A stretch of DNA of 64,000 bases from Toxorhynchites rutilus septentrionalis (lineage: Eukaryota; Arthropoda; Insecta; Diptera; Culicidae). The notes under the pieces were generated by a model. The model was given only the letters and a program-made list of their open reading frames with translations. It made no database searches and was not told where the DNA came from. The DNA lies in contig NC_073746.1 in NCBI RefSeq assembly GCF_029784135.1, positions 14,894,416 to 14,958,415 of the forward strand, read 5' to 3'. Numbering within the stretch: the stretch's first letter is position 1; every line of letters starts with the position of its first letter. The position numbers were made by a program, and so were the translations under genes. Of the stretch, positions 41,958 to 53,001 are shown one piece after another.

Positions 41958-43154
41958 TTGGAGAGAAATTCAGAAAGATATGGGATGGGCATTAAAGAAC
42001 GAATTGTAGGGCTAACTTACAAATTTTGAATGCAATTATTTCAAATGTTTCACAACTGTATTCAGTACTAAATTTACCCATCTGTCTAATGGAAGCAACA
42101 GGATTATTTTAAGTATTGTACTATTTCAACCCTCTTTTAACCAGCGCACAAAATCATAACGTATCGCATACTCGCGCACGGTGTCTCAAACTGTGCGTGT
42201 CTTTGTAATATTGCTATGATGTATTTTCTGGCGCTATTGGTGTTTATTTGAATAAAAATATATAATTGAATGAAAACCCCTCAGATTTTTTTTTCTTTTA
42301 CTTTATTCAGTTTCAATAGTCATCTAATTCAGCCTCCACAAAACTAAATTACTGGTTTTCGGTCTGTGAGGCCGTATGCGCGAGAATAGGAGGGTTAATT
42401 AGAACCAGATTAAGCCAGACAGAGCCTAAAACAAGAAAATTCCAATAACTCTGTCATAGATGAGTAGAAACTTCCAAATCCTATGCGTTATAAACTTGTT
42501 GTATTTCATGTAAATCTATCTGTAAAGAGGTAATAATGTTAGAGGAGGAGTAACTTGTGGTTATAGAGTTATGAAACAGGTCATACCGGTCATCTTGTAT
42601 TCCTTAATAATGACTGGCAGTCACCTGTCTTCAGTCAGGTTCGCCATCGATTGCATCGAGACTTTGCAAATTATGCTTCGAGGGCTTTGGAAAATGGAAA
42701 CTGATCCGAATTTTCATGTAAAAAATAGTGAGTGCCATCGTGAAATATTTGCTGAGTGTTTCCTCCAGATGATGACAAATTTTAAATGTCAAATATCATT
42801 CGAATGAAAATGTTGTTCAAATTGTATATGTCAAATTTGCACGGACGGGAAAATGTCTCAAATCTAATAAAAACCGCAGGGGGCAAGTTCCGGAGAAAAA
42901 AGTGGGTGGAATTGGTTCAGACTTCAGCTTGCAGCATGTTCAACTCGCAGTGTCATAGCACCAGAACACATGTCAATACTTTGGCGTTTGAAAACACTAG
43001 ATAAACTCTGCGAGTTGAAATATCGCATGCGCAATAAGAGGTAATGATTCGCACAAATGTCCATTGAGATTCTGTGAGTTATAACTTAGTTTTTTGCTCC
43101 CCATGATATGAATCAAAACGGAGCAAACTTTTCCATCAACTTTTTCAATCTAAC
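41958..43154. other. No gene recognised
   Basis: AT-rich DNA. A short stretch near 42790-42850 (ATTCGAATGAAAATGTTGTTCAAATTG) resembles 45845-45880, suggesting another dispersed repeat. Confidence 0.45.
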
Positions 43155-43167
43155 AAGAGCAATAAAG

Positions 43168-43651
43168 GAGGGGGTCTCCGTAGCCACATTGGTTGCGCGT
43201 TCGCTTAGTAAGCGATCGATCGTGTGTTCAAAACTCAGGTCCCTCATTGACCATCTTTGTGTTGTTACAGAATAAATACGTCCACGCAACAATCATCAGC
43301 GATGGAGATCGATCCACGGTCGAAATAAGATCGATTCATCCATACAACTGCTCTGCTCTGCAAGACACATCGGGCTACTGTTCTATAAATAACCCAACAA
43401 TGATCAATCAACTGTCTACGCTGTCCGGTGGTCCAACTGGATAATGGAAGAACAGAAAGAATACCCTTACGCCTAAATGGCTACCTTGTGAATGTACCAT
43501 ATGTAATGGTATAGAAGAAATACTGGCGAATGGCAACTGTGTAATGTGCTAATTATAGATATGATAACCATGCGACATGTACACGATTAAAATCCAGCTC
43601 TGTTACAGCTAAAATGCTAATGAGCCTTAAATAAATAAATGGGATAAAAAA
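43168..43651 (+). mobile_element. tRNA-headed SINE, copy 1
   Basis: The head GGGGTCTCCGTAGCCACATT followed by GGTTGCGCG carries an A-box-like TAGCCACATTGG, and TGTGTTCAAAACTCAGG supplies a weak B box, so it is probably derived from a tRNA. The body is about 400 bp, and the 3' end is TGAGCCTTAAATAAATAAAT, GGGATAAAAA. The target duplication AAGAGCAATAAAG is at 43155-43167 and 43652-43664. A DD37E transposon begins at the TA inside the right duplication. Confidence 0.8.
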
Positions 43652-43661
43652 AAGAGCAATA

Positions 43662-44958
43662 AAGCGTGTGTCACATCAAATTGCTTCACGGAAAAAACGC
43701 TGTAGAAATTTAATTTTTAGGAATTATATCTTCAGCTTTCGCTTATAATCAGATAAGAGTGCATAGATCACGTTGGCCATGCTTCACTGTCAATTTTTCG
43801 TAAATTTGGAAAAATGTCGTCGAACGAAAAAGAGCGTCGTGAATTAATCCTGTGCACTCATTTCGAGAATCCGGAGTTGTCACATCGGGACATCGGTAAG
43901 ATGCTGGGAATCGTCCAATCCACGGTCAGCAGAGTACTAAAACGATACTTCGAGAACCTAACCATCGACCGGAAGGTGAAGAACGGCGAAAATAGATGCT
44001 CCGTCAGTGAAAAAGATCACAAGCGCGTAGTTAAGCAGTTTAGACGTGATCCGAGAAGTTCGGTCCGGGATGTCGCCAATAAGCTGAATTTGTCAAGTTC
44101 ATTCGTCCAGCGGACCAAGCAGCGGGAGGGCCTGCGTACATACAAGGTTTAGAAGGCTCCTAACCGCGACGAAAGACAAAACATGGTGGGGAAGACGCGA
44201 GCCCGGAAGCTGTACACCGAAATGCTGACGAAGCCGCATTGCCTGGTAATGGACGACGAAACCTACGTCAAAGCGGACGTTCGTCAGCTGCCGGGCCTGT
44301 TGTTCTTCTCCGCAGAGGACAAATTCAGCGTTCCGGAGGAGATTCGCAAGCAGAAACTATCCAAGTTTGCCAAAAAGTACATGGTGTGGCAAGCGATCTG
44401 CTCTTGCGGAAAGCGGAGCGCCCCCTTCGTGATGACCGGCACGGTAAACGGGCAGGTTTACCTTAAGGAGTGCCTACAGAAGCGCTTACTACCACAATTG
44501 AAGCAGCACGAGGGCCCGATCATCTTCTGGCCGAATCTCGCTTCGTGTCACTATTCAAAGGACGTGTTGGAGTGGTACGAAGTCATCGGGGTCACCTTCG
44601 TGCCAAAGGAAATGAATCCGCCCAACGCGCCGGAGCTTCGCCCAATAGAGAAATAGTGGGCGATTATGAAGCAGGCCCTTCGGAAGAACCCTAAAGTTGT
44701 CAAATCGGAGGCGGACTTCAAGAGAAAATGGATTTCTGTTCAAAAAAACTACAACCTGACGTTGTACAGAACCTTATGGACGGGGTAAAGAGGAAGGTGC
44801 GAGCATACGGGCTTGGGCTCGAAGTATGAATAAAAAGAAAATTCCAAAAGTTGTTTAATAGTTTTTATTTTACTGTCTAAAATTTTCAAAAGGATCGGTC
44901 TACTGGGCGAATTTCTACAGCGTTTTTTCCGTGATGCAATTTGATGTGACACACCCTT
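43662..44958 (+). mobile_element. DD37E Tc1/mariner transposon, copy C
   Basis: Inverted terminal repeats match those of copy B (left end AAGCGTGTGTCACATC, right end GATGTGACACACCCTT). TA flanks at 43660-43661 and 44959-44960. At 1,297 bp it is longer than copy B because it lacks the two deletions of that copy. It is otherwise nearly identical, pointing to recent amplification. Confidence 0.93.
43814..44829 (+). pseudogene. DD37E transposase, copy C, two nonsense codons and a frameshift
   Basis: The layout is the same as copy B: two helix-turn-helix motifs, then Asp in VMDDETY, a second Asp position that reads Asn here (FWPNLASCHY), and Glu in LRPIEK. Spacing of the last two is 37 residues. 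A TAG at 44150-44152 replaces a Gln codon of copy B, a second TAG at 44654-44656 replaces a Trp codon after the catalytic Glu, and an A7 run near 44743 is one base shorter than in copy B, which shifts the C-terminus. The lesions differ from those of copy B, so each copy decayed independently. Confidence 0.88.
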
Positions 44959-44960
44959 TA

Positions 44961-45547
44961 CTACTATTGGCAATGTTACTTCAATAGGGATTTACATGAG
45001 CTGGACAATGAATTCCGTGCCCCAGAACTAACATTGCTCCGGAAGCAACTTACTACTATTGAAAATGGACATAAGCAGGATTTGCAGACAACAACAGTTC
45101 CTGAAAATAATTAAATTTCTTTTTGGACTGAAAAAGAACTTTTTCTGATCTAAACAACGAAACTTAGCTTCGAAATCTGCTCAGCACTACACGATGAACA
45201 CGATGTTGAGATCTAAACATTTGATGTTGAGCAATGTTGAGATCTAAACATTTGATCAAACAGCCTGGGTAGCTTGAAACTTGTATGAACTGATTACATT
45301 CCGATTTACTATACAATCTATAATAAGCATGGATATGTGGGGTTTAAATAACTTTTTTCATGCCGATAAGATAGATTATTCAATGCAACAAAAAAATCAA
45401 TAGTACAGATATTGGCACAGATTTCCGAATGAAAAAGTACAGATGAAAAAAATTTCTACCTCTTCTTTCCATCGGGAATTGGAAAACGCGTAAACGTCAA
45501 TTCAAAAAAAAAGTAGAAGGGTCTGAGCCTAGGGGCACGGAAGGAAG
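44961..45547. other. No gene recognised
   Basis: AT-rich DNA. Around 45380-45470 are ACAGATATTGGCACAGATTT-type motifs shared with 24880-25270. The 45515-45547 stretch GTCTGAGCCTAGGGGCAC is also present at 55204-55221, next to a related element, so it belongs to a shared insertion context or a larger element. Confidence 0.45.
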
Positions 45548-45827
45548 TTTGACGTAGGACCGTGATTGTTCAGAACACTTGGTTATTTTTAAGGTAATTC
45601 TTTCAATTATTCAGAAATCTGTTAGTTTAATTCTTTTGAAACTCAAAATAGTAGCCCTGAAAAGGGCCGTTTGTTGTATGTACTTATAACCACCAAACGG
45701 TTTGTAATGAACAAAGAAAGACAATAAGCTTCTGGCGTAAAATGCATTTGAAAACTCTTAATAAACGTTACATTTTTCGTAGAGTGACCTCCCTATATAA
45801 AAATCAAAGACGTAGTCCTACGTCAAA
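45548..45827. mobile_element. 280-bp TIR element carrying a histone-type stem-loop
   Basis: A perfect 13-bp inverted repeat, TTTGACGTAGGAC, ends both sides. On the minus strand it contains GGCCCTTTTCAGGGCT (45668-45653), almost the exact consensus of the replication-dependent histone mRNA 3' stem-loop: a 6-bp stem, counting one G-T pair, with loop TTTC. Before it on that strand is a GTTTGGTGGTTATAA sequence, which faintly resembles the end of a histone H4 gene. Related, larger copies end at 40907 and 55997. Confidence 0.65.
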
Positions 45828-46002
45828 AATAATGTGGCGGTGGACATTCGAATGAACATTTTGTTCAAATTATAAATGTGAAATTCGTATACACGGTAAA
45901 ATTTTTGCTATCAAAAAAACGATTTTATTGATGGTTATTTAAATTTCAAATCCTATTGAGTTTGTTGAGAAATTCTTAATATATTTCATTTATTCCCACT
46001 AA

Positions 46003-46459
46003 GCGCGTTCGCTTAGTAAGCGATCGATCGTGTGTTCAAAACTCAGGTCCCTCATTGACCATCTTTGTGTTGTTACAGAATAAATACGTCCACGCAACAA
46101 TCATCAGCGATGGAGATCGATCCACGGTCGAAAAAAGATCGATTCATCCATACAACTTCTCAGCTCTGCAAGACACATCGGGCTGCATTTCTATAAATAA
46201 CTGAACAATGATCAATCAACTGTCCGGTGGTCTAACTGGATAATGGAAGATCAGAAGGAATACTCTTACGCCAAAATGGGCTACTGTGAAAATGTACCAT
46301 ATGCAATGGTATAGAAGGAAATACTCTTACGTCGAAAAATGGCAACTGTGTAATGTACTAATTGTAGATATGATAAACATGTGACATGTACACGATTAAA
46401 ATTCGGCTCTGTTACAAAAATGCTAATGAGCCTAAAATAAACAAATGGGACAAAAAAAA
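46003..46459 (+). mobile_element. tRNA-headed SINE, copy 2, 5'-truncated
   Basis: It begins at GCGCGTTCGCTTAGTAAGCG, lacking the first 35 bp with the A box, and ends GGGACAAAAAAA. A 6-bp CACTAA is on each side (45997-46002 and 46460-46465). The body matches copies 1 and 3 with small deletions. Truncation at the 5' end fits LINE-driven retroposition. Confidence 0.8.
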
Positions 46460-47034
46460 CACTAATCGAAGCAAGCTTCGAGGTATTGTATAAAACTGTG
46501 CAGAATGTGCCTAGATTGGTCGGCATTGGCTACTGCGATGAGCCATTTTCACATAAAATACCCTTTCCCTCACCGCTAGAATAACGAAAAAAAAAACTTG
46601 CACCATATGACTTGTGAGATGGTTTCCTTCTGGCGTCAATAAATCCATAAAAGAAGCCAGTCAAGGTCGTGCCAAAGCTTTGCTTTTTCTTAAAAAACAG
46701 AACAGAGTGATCCGTATTTAGCAGAAACCTTCTAATCAGTGCTAGGAATGCTTCTAGGAATTTGCTCCTGTGGCTCAACCACACAACCAAAATTTTGTCG
46801 GTAGCTAAAAAAGTCAAAAAGTCCTGTTTTGTTGACCCTAGCCAAACTCATCAACTCCTTTCTGCCGGCGGGGTAACCATAAAAAACGGACAGCAGAAGC
46901 ATGGTTAAATCGTACCTTTTTTTTACGACGGGGTCATTAGAGAAGTAAACTTCCCAGAAGTTATTCCAACACTCAATCGTGTGTGCTTTTTTCCACCGAC
47001 AGAAGGCGAAGGTTACGATGGGGACTCATGCAAA

Positions 47035-47046
47035 TTACGTCACGTG
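47035..47046. promoter_or_regulatory. Overlapping CRE-like and E-box motif
   Basis: TTACGTCA, a bZIP/CREB or PAR-bZIP site, overlaps CACGTG, a perfect E-box. Chance occurrence cannot be excluded. Confidence 0.3.
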
Positions 47047-48239
47047 GTGATGAGCAATTTTGCGTTTTTATTGCTGGTTATGGTCATTTAAAAAATCCTG
47101 CCAGGAATGCCACCCTGTGGCGAGAGAAGCTAGAAGGGAGGGAGGTCAAGCCGTAATAGCTCAACTGCATTCAAATCCAATAAAAATCCACTTGTTGGAG
47201 GGATTTTTAACACAGCAAGTGAAGCGGGAAAAGTTGCTGGCAAAATTCTTCACCAAACCAAAAAAAAGGACGACGGGTGTTTAAAGCGTATTTTCGCTCG
47301 AAAATGTTCGTTTCCCTTGCGAGGGTGCCAATCGTGTTTTGTTGGACCGACAAGTGCTAAGCTACCTTCCCTCGTGGCATCGAATGGTGGACATTAGGGG
47401 CGATTTTCACCCTCATAAGGATGCTGCCAGGATGCGATTAAGGTAAGAGGATTTCTGCTCCGAGTGTATGTGTTGAATTGCGTCCTAATGCAGTCTTTAC
47501 ATTCCTTCCGAACCGAATTTGACCTGCGAATTTTAGGTGGCATTTTTTTTTATTGATGATTGCCACAATTTGGTGTATGAGAGAATAAAAATCGACGAAG
47601 TGTTTAATATTCAAATGTAGCCCAAATATTTATTGGACTGCCGGAGAACCTTTCCATTTATGTGCCACTCGTCCAGCTCGCTGGACCGCATCGGAAGGCG
47701 TGTGCGTCCATGCATACGCAAACACGTTTATACACAGAGAAAGGAAAAGCTTTTTCTTCTCTCGGAACCACTTTCCCACATGAAACTCTGTATCCTTCCG
47801 ATCGACGACCGGACGGCAAAGAAACGAACCAAACCAAAAAAAAAAAAGAAGTTTAGCATAAATACACAAATTCTGCATTAAATTGGATTCTGCTTATTTC
47901 CATTTCTTTTGCCACTTTCACGTCGTCGCTCTTCGTTCCTCGTGACGCCACTTGAACTGGCCGAGAAATCAATTTATTATGTTATTCTCGGCTATAGTTT
48001 TGGCCCCCTCCCCTACCACGAAACTAGAAAAAAAGCAGAAGGAAATGAATTCTCCTCCCGCCTGTCGCCCAGCATCAACAAGCCCGATGTGTCTCAATTT
48101 ACATAAAATTGGCATGTGTTTGCGTCTGTTTAGATAAAATTTTCTCTTCGTTTGTTCTGTCCGGTTCGGTTCGACGAGTTTTCCGAATTTCCCGACGAGC
48201 TTCCAGAGGTTGCTTTGATGATGGCCAAGTGGAGAACGA

Positions 48240-48276
48240 CAACGAAGACGACGACGACGACGATGATGATGATGAT
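48240..48276 (+). repeat. (GAC)n(GAT)n trinucleotide run
   Basis: Consecutive GAC/ACG units pass into GAT/ATG units. In one frame this gives an Asp run, but the surrounding frame has no coding character. Confidence 0.85.
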
Positions 48277-48723
48277 GCTATTTTTTTCTACTTCTTCGAT
48301 TTCAATTCAATTTCGTCGTTTCCACTTTCGAAGGCTACTTCGGCTTCCAATTCCATCGTCTCTGACGGTTGTTACCCCGGCTACTGCGTTGAGGTCGATT
48401 TTTCACTTCTCTGCACAAAACATTCGCAAACATTGGACCGACCAAACGATCGGAGATATTTGTTTGTTTTTGCAAATGGGCATTTGGGCTGGGAAAAGTG
48501 TCGTGTTAGTTGCCTAGAACATGAGAGTAAGAGAGGGCACACCGCTAGTGATTGGTATTTGTATTCCATTTGAATTTAGAAAGCTAGTTACCAAAGTTCG
48601 GAAAAGCGTGGTTTTCTCATGAAATTCAAATACTTTCAATTTATATTTAAATTGCCGATTGTTAAACGTTGAAGTATCGTAGCAACCTGTAGAGTTTTTT
48701 TTAATGGCAAACTAACCGATCAC

Positions 48724-49600
48724 TTCATTTTTAAATGTAAATTTACTATACTTTAATGTTATAAATCATTGAATAGTGAAAACACAGACATTCTTTGAGG
48801 TATAGGCTTCATTTTGACATCATTTATAGGTATCGATACAGCCTATAATTTATAATATTAAATATATTCAAGAAAGTGACAGTCAAAACCAATGATAAAA
48901 TGTTTGCGTTAGCAAATTCCGTAAAAAACAAGCATCGTGCATTTTTCAGTTTTTGTAATTGTTACAACTATTTTGTTTGTAGTTTTCATGTTAAGTGCTA
49001 GAGAATGTATGAACCTACAATAAATGGATGAAAAAAAGTTATGTGTCATGCAAAAATCATCATTAAAATTAATATTGGAGTAGTGTTCGGAGTATGAATC
49101 AAGTTTCTACGCATGATTCAAATTCCGAACACTTCATTTTCAAATGTGAATTTACTGAACTTCAATGTTATAACTAATTGAATTATCAAAACCCTGAAAT
49201 ACCTTGGGTTATAGCCTTCATTTTAACACCATTTAACTAATAATATTAAGATAAAATGTTTTCGTTAGCAAATTCTGTAAAAAATAAGCATCGTTAATTT
49301 TTCTGTTTTTGTAGTTTTCTCAACTATTTTGTTTGTTGTTTTCATGTTAAGTGATAGAAATGGTAAGAATCTACAATAAATTGATGAAATAAACTGATAT
49401 TTTATGCAGAAATCTTCATTGAAATTAGTGTTCGGAATATGAATCAAGTTTCTACGCATGATTCAAATTGCGAACACTTCATTTTTAAATGTGAATTTAC
49501 TGAACTTTAATATTATAAATAATTTAATATTCAAAACCCTGACATTCTTTGGGTTATAGACTTAATTTTAACATCATTTAGAGGTATCGATACCGATATA
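48724..49600 (+). repeat. Tandem array, period about 350-410 bp, 2.5 units
   Basis: The anchor CTTCATTTTTAAATGTGAAT occurs at about 48724, 49132 and 49480. Each anchor after the first is preceded by GTGTTCGGA-TATGAATCAAG, TTTCTACGCATGATTC and CGAACAC, a partly self-complementary module. More GTGTTCGGAA motifs continue to 49865. No open frame. Confidence 0.85.
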
Positions 49601-49952
49601 ACGCCCTTGGTCCCGAAACCATGTAAACTATAGGAAACAAATACAATAAATAATTATAAAAGCACAATCCAACTTTTTTGCGAGCATAACATTTTTCCAA
49701 AAAAGACTAGCTGATTGACTAAGCTAATTTGATATATCGATCATATGAATCGGCCCAGTAGTTTAAAAGTTATGATTTTTTTTTTAAATTGCATTTTTAC
49801 TGTTCGGAATTTGAGACAAAAGTGTTCGGAATATGAGTCAGTGACAAAAATGGTGTTCGGAAATTGCGACAAAATTGATCAAACATATTCTTAGTTTTTC
49901 ATCATGAATATGTATTTGCAAATCAATTTTATTGTAGTCAAATTAAAAACTT

Positions 49953-50447
49953 AGGGGGTCTCCGTAGCCACATTGGTTGCGCGTTCGCTTAGTAAGCGAT
50001 CGATCGTGAGTTCAAAACTCAGGACCCTCATTGACCATCTTTGTGTTGTTACAGAATAGCTACGTCCACGCAACAATCATCAGCGATGGAGATCGATCCA
50101 CGGTCGAAATAAGATCGATTCATCCATACAACTGCTCTGCTCTGCAAGACACATCGGGCTGCTGTTCTATAAATAACTCAACAATGATCAAACAACTGTC
50201 TCCGCTGTCCGGTGGTCCAACTGGATAATGGAAGAACAGAAAGAATACTCTTACGCCTAAATGGCTACTGTGTGAATGTACCATATGTAATGGTATAGAA
50301 GGAATACTGGTGAATGGCAACTGTGTAATGTGCTAATTTATAGATATATGATAACCATGTGACATGTACACGATTAAAATTCGGCTCTGTTACAGCTAAA
50401 ATGCTAATGAGCCTTAAAATAAAAAAATGGGATAAAAAAAAAAAAAA
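49953..50447 (+). mobile_element. tRNA-headed SINE, copy 3, full length
   Basis: This is the most complete copy: AGGGGGTCTCCGTAGCC head, about 480 bp body, GGGATAAAAAA tail of about 16 A. The 13-bp duplication AAATTAAAAACTT is at 49940-49952 and 50448-50460. The longest clean tail of the three suggests a fairly recent insertion. Confidence 0.88.
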
Positions 50448-50460
50448 AAATTAAAAACTT

Positions 50461-52240
50461 GAGCTAATACGCGAAATTTCAAAAATTATAGGAGGTTGTG
50501 TTCAAGACACGACCGCATTGTTGACGTAGAACTACGCTGTGGTTTAATTCAAGTCGCTTGTTTATAACTGCGGATATTATTTTATAATGCAACGAAAATT
50601 TTGAAATAACCATTCTACCAGTTTAGTTGCTCCGAAATGATTTTTTTTTTATTGTAGAATAATTTGATGATAATTGTTTGATGATTCATTCTTGTGCTCG
50701 CAGAACAATACTTTGCTCGAAATAAGCGCAGCTGTTATCCTTAGTGGAGAAAGTTACTGGCTACTGGCAAGCGATACCAAATCACATACAATATTCCAGA
50801 ACATTTACTTTCTTGGTAACTAAATAAACGAAATAAACTATATCTGTTAATCTCAACAACCTTGGAAAAAGTAGCACTGCTTCATTATGATCAAGATAAG
50901 CGCAAATGCAATCCTAGTTGAAAGCAGTTTTGCGACTGGCACGCGAGCCCAAATAAATCAATGACTTAATATAACTTATTGAATAATTTGGTATTCCCCA
51001 AATATGTTTTTGGTGCACAACCTTAACACCTGCTTCACCATTGCGTCAGTTCAATGCATTGATGACAGAAAATAAACAATGTTAACTGCTTGGAAAAAGG
51101 CTGAATATTTACCTCAGCAGAGATTTATTACTAATACCCTAGCGTAAATATTTCCCTCCCGCTATCTTCCTTCCTTGTTTATATTTATCATTACGACTGC
51201 ATAATTTGCAACACAAAACAATCGTCAATCATACCATTAAAAAATAGGCGATTGTTGCATCGTTACATGGCCAATGCACACGGGAGCAGTTACAAATGGG
51301 GTTTCAGCGTAGCGAAGATGCACTATTTTTACGTACGGGTTATGAAGCACGCACGTACGCACACGAATATTCATACATAGATGGGTTGAAGCAACTAAAT
51401 ATACACACACTCATCTCCGTTCTGCGCTCTGCTCAACAGAAGCCCTTTCTGTTAATTTTGCCAGTCAACATTAGCTTAGCTATCATCCTTTGTGGAGAGA
51501 GTTTTCCTACCGTCATGCGAAACCAAATCACTGACAAAATTTATTTTCTTGGTGCTGACGAAAGCCTCAGTTTGATGCAATGATTGCAATGCTAGATATA
51601 TCAACGAGTAATTTGGTAGCGTCCACAGCTCAATCCGAAACGAAGACATGTGATGACACAACATAAGGAAGAACAAGCGATATTGATTGCTTTGAACACA
51701 GAACGATACTGAAAGTTTGCCTTCCTTCCTTGCTTGAGACTTTAAACTTCTTCAGTTCTTTCGTCTCTAACCTTCAAAAAGGCACTTGGAAAATTTTACT
51801 TTATCCATCATATTAGTCCTCCACCCCTATTGCCTTGAGAAAGGCATTCGATCCCTTGCCGTCCAGCTCGCCCAGCAACAATGTTGTTCACGAAGAACGA
51901 AAGTTTGTCTCAGCGAGATCCACTGTTTATACTCTAGGCAAATATTCCCCTTCGTTTATCTTCTTTTCCTTTGTTCACGGAGACTTTACCTCTTATGATT
52001 TCCCCTTCGTTGCTCGTCGATAAGTTGCTCGTTATTGACAGCTCTGTTCGGGAAAGCACACAAATGGACAGAAAAAATGTATGAGGGAATGCTTCCACTT
52101 TTTATCAATTTAAACCATATACAGACAATGGGATTGTAATGTATAGCATATCGAACAAATCTTAGGGAATTTCCAATTCGTTTGATAAATATATATCGCC
52201 AAAATCCGTTCGCGGCAAACATATTTATTAACGTTAACTT
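50461..52240. repeat. Diverged direct repeats, noncoding
   Basis: Segments at about 50720-50815, 50890-50970 and 51460-51560 share a GCGCAGCTGTTATCCTTAGT, GGAGAAAGTT..GGCAAGCGATACCAAATCAC-like order with much drift. A single TTGACGTAGAACTACG end, like the element at 45548, is at 50521. No gene is supported. Confidence 0.5.
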
Positions 52241-52313
52241 TATTTCATAAAAACGTGACCTGTGTTCTATTAGTAACGCGTCGTGCAGAAATTACGTAAC
52301 ACGCGAAGATGGT

Positions 52314-52327
52314 GGGGGGGGGGGGGG
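52314..52327 (+). repeat. G14 homopolymer
   Basis: Fourteen consecutive G within GATGGTG...GTGG. Such runs are rare in this AT-rich window and may vary in length between reads. Confidence 0.9.
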
Positions 52328-52903
52328 TGGTTTAGAGTTGGTTAGGGGTTGCATTACTTACTGTGTGTGAGAGACCTTAGCGTAACATGATTTAAATTCG
52401 AGAATTTCAATTTCACGACTCGGGCAGAACCGATCCAGTTTTTTGCATCGATTGTTGTTGGGGGTGTGAAGTACCCGTATTCTGAAGGTCTTCGTGCATT
52501 CCTCTCAATTGCTTACGAGAGAATAGTAGGCTCTGTGTTTGATGGAACCAGAAAATAATCCTGTACTAAGAACCGTTCCTTTGAAAACTTTAATCCAAAC
52601 GATAAGAGTTGAACCAAGAAAACACGATATTTTGAAATGTGAAATGAGTTTTTCTCCAAACAAACTGGTAAAAATGAAATATGTTAGTAGAATCGAGCAA
52701 CTGTTGATTTCCCGACGAAGGACGGACATATAAGGTCAAACGAAAGGTCTTGTCTGTTTTAGAAGGAAAAAATAAAATAAAATAATTTTCAACCCTTAAA
52801 TGAACTTCAATGATCAAAATATAATAATAATCAATTCACTTTTTTTTATGGTAATTTGAAGATTACAATTCACAAAATGTCTCCAGGCAAACCTGGTTTT
52901 GTA

Positions 52904-53001
52904 CGATTCCTCATTTGTGTTTTTGTGCGAGTGGTTTGTGTGATTCAAGTCCCGATTTCGTAATGAAATCGCACAAAAAGAGTCTCACGAATGAGGAATG
53001 T
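52904..53001 (+). other. Imperfect foldback of about 26 bp stem
   Basis: GATTCCTCATTTGTG and TTTTTGTGCGA pair with TCGCACAAAAA and CACGAATGAGGAAT further right. A 6-base bulge lies on one side, and the loop is about 38 bases. It could be the core of a small MITE. Confidence 0.5.

Larger units (their letters stand above)
46466..48620. other. GC-richer noncoding stretch, no gene recognised
   Basis: Several overlapping frames exist on both strands (for example 47060-47284 and 48109-48573) without domains. The latter is carried by a (GAC)n/(GAT)n run. A TTACGTCACGTG element is at 47035-47046. Composition is closer to that of 4.0-6.4 kb and 35.9-36.2 kb than to the AT-rich rest, so regulatory DNA of a nearby gene is possible. 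Confidence 0.4.

Noticed and set aside
47630..47881. Three frames of 64-82 codons on both strands
   Set aside because: Mutually overlapping, low complexity, and end in Lys runs from A-rich DNA.
48109..48573. 154-codon plus-strand frame with an Asp run
   Set aside because: The length is carried by a (GAC)n/(GAT)n run; an overlapping frame is open too, and there is no domain or start context.
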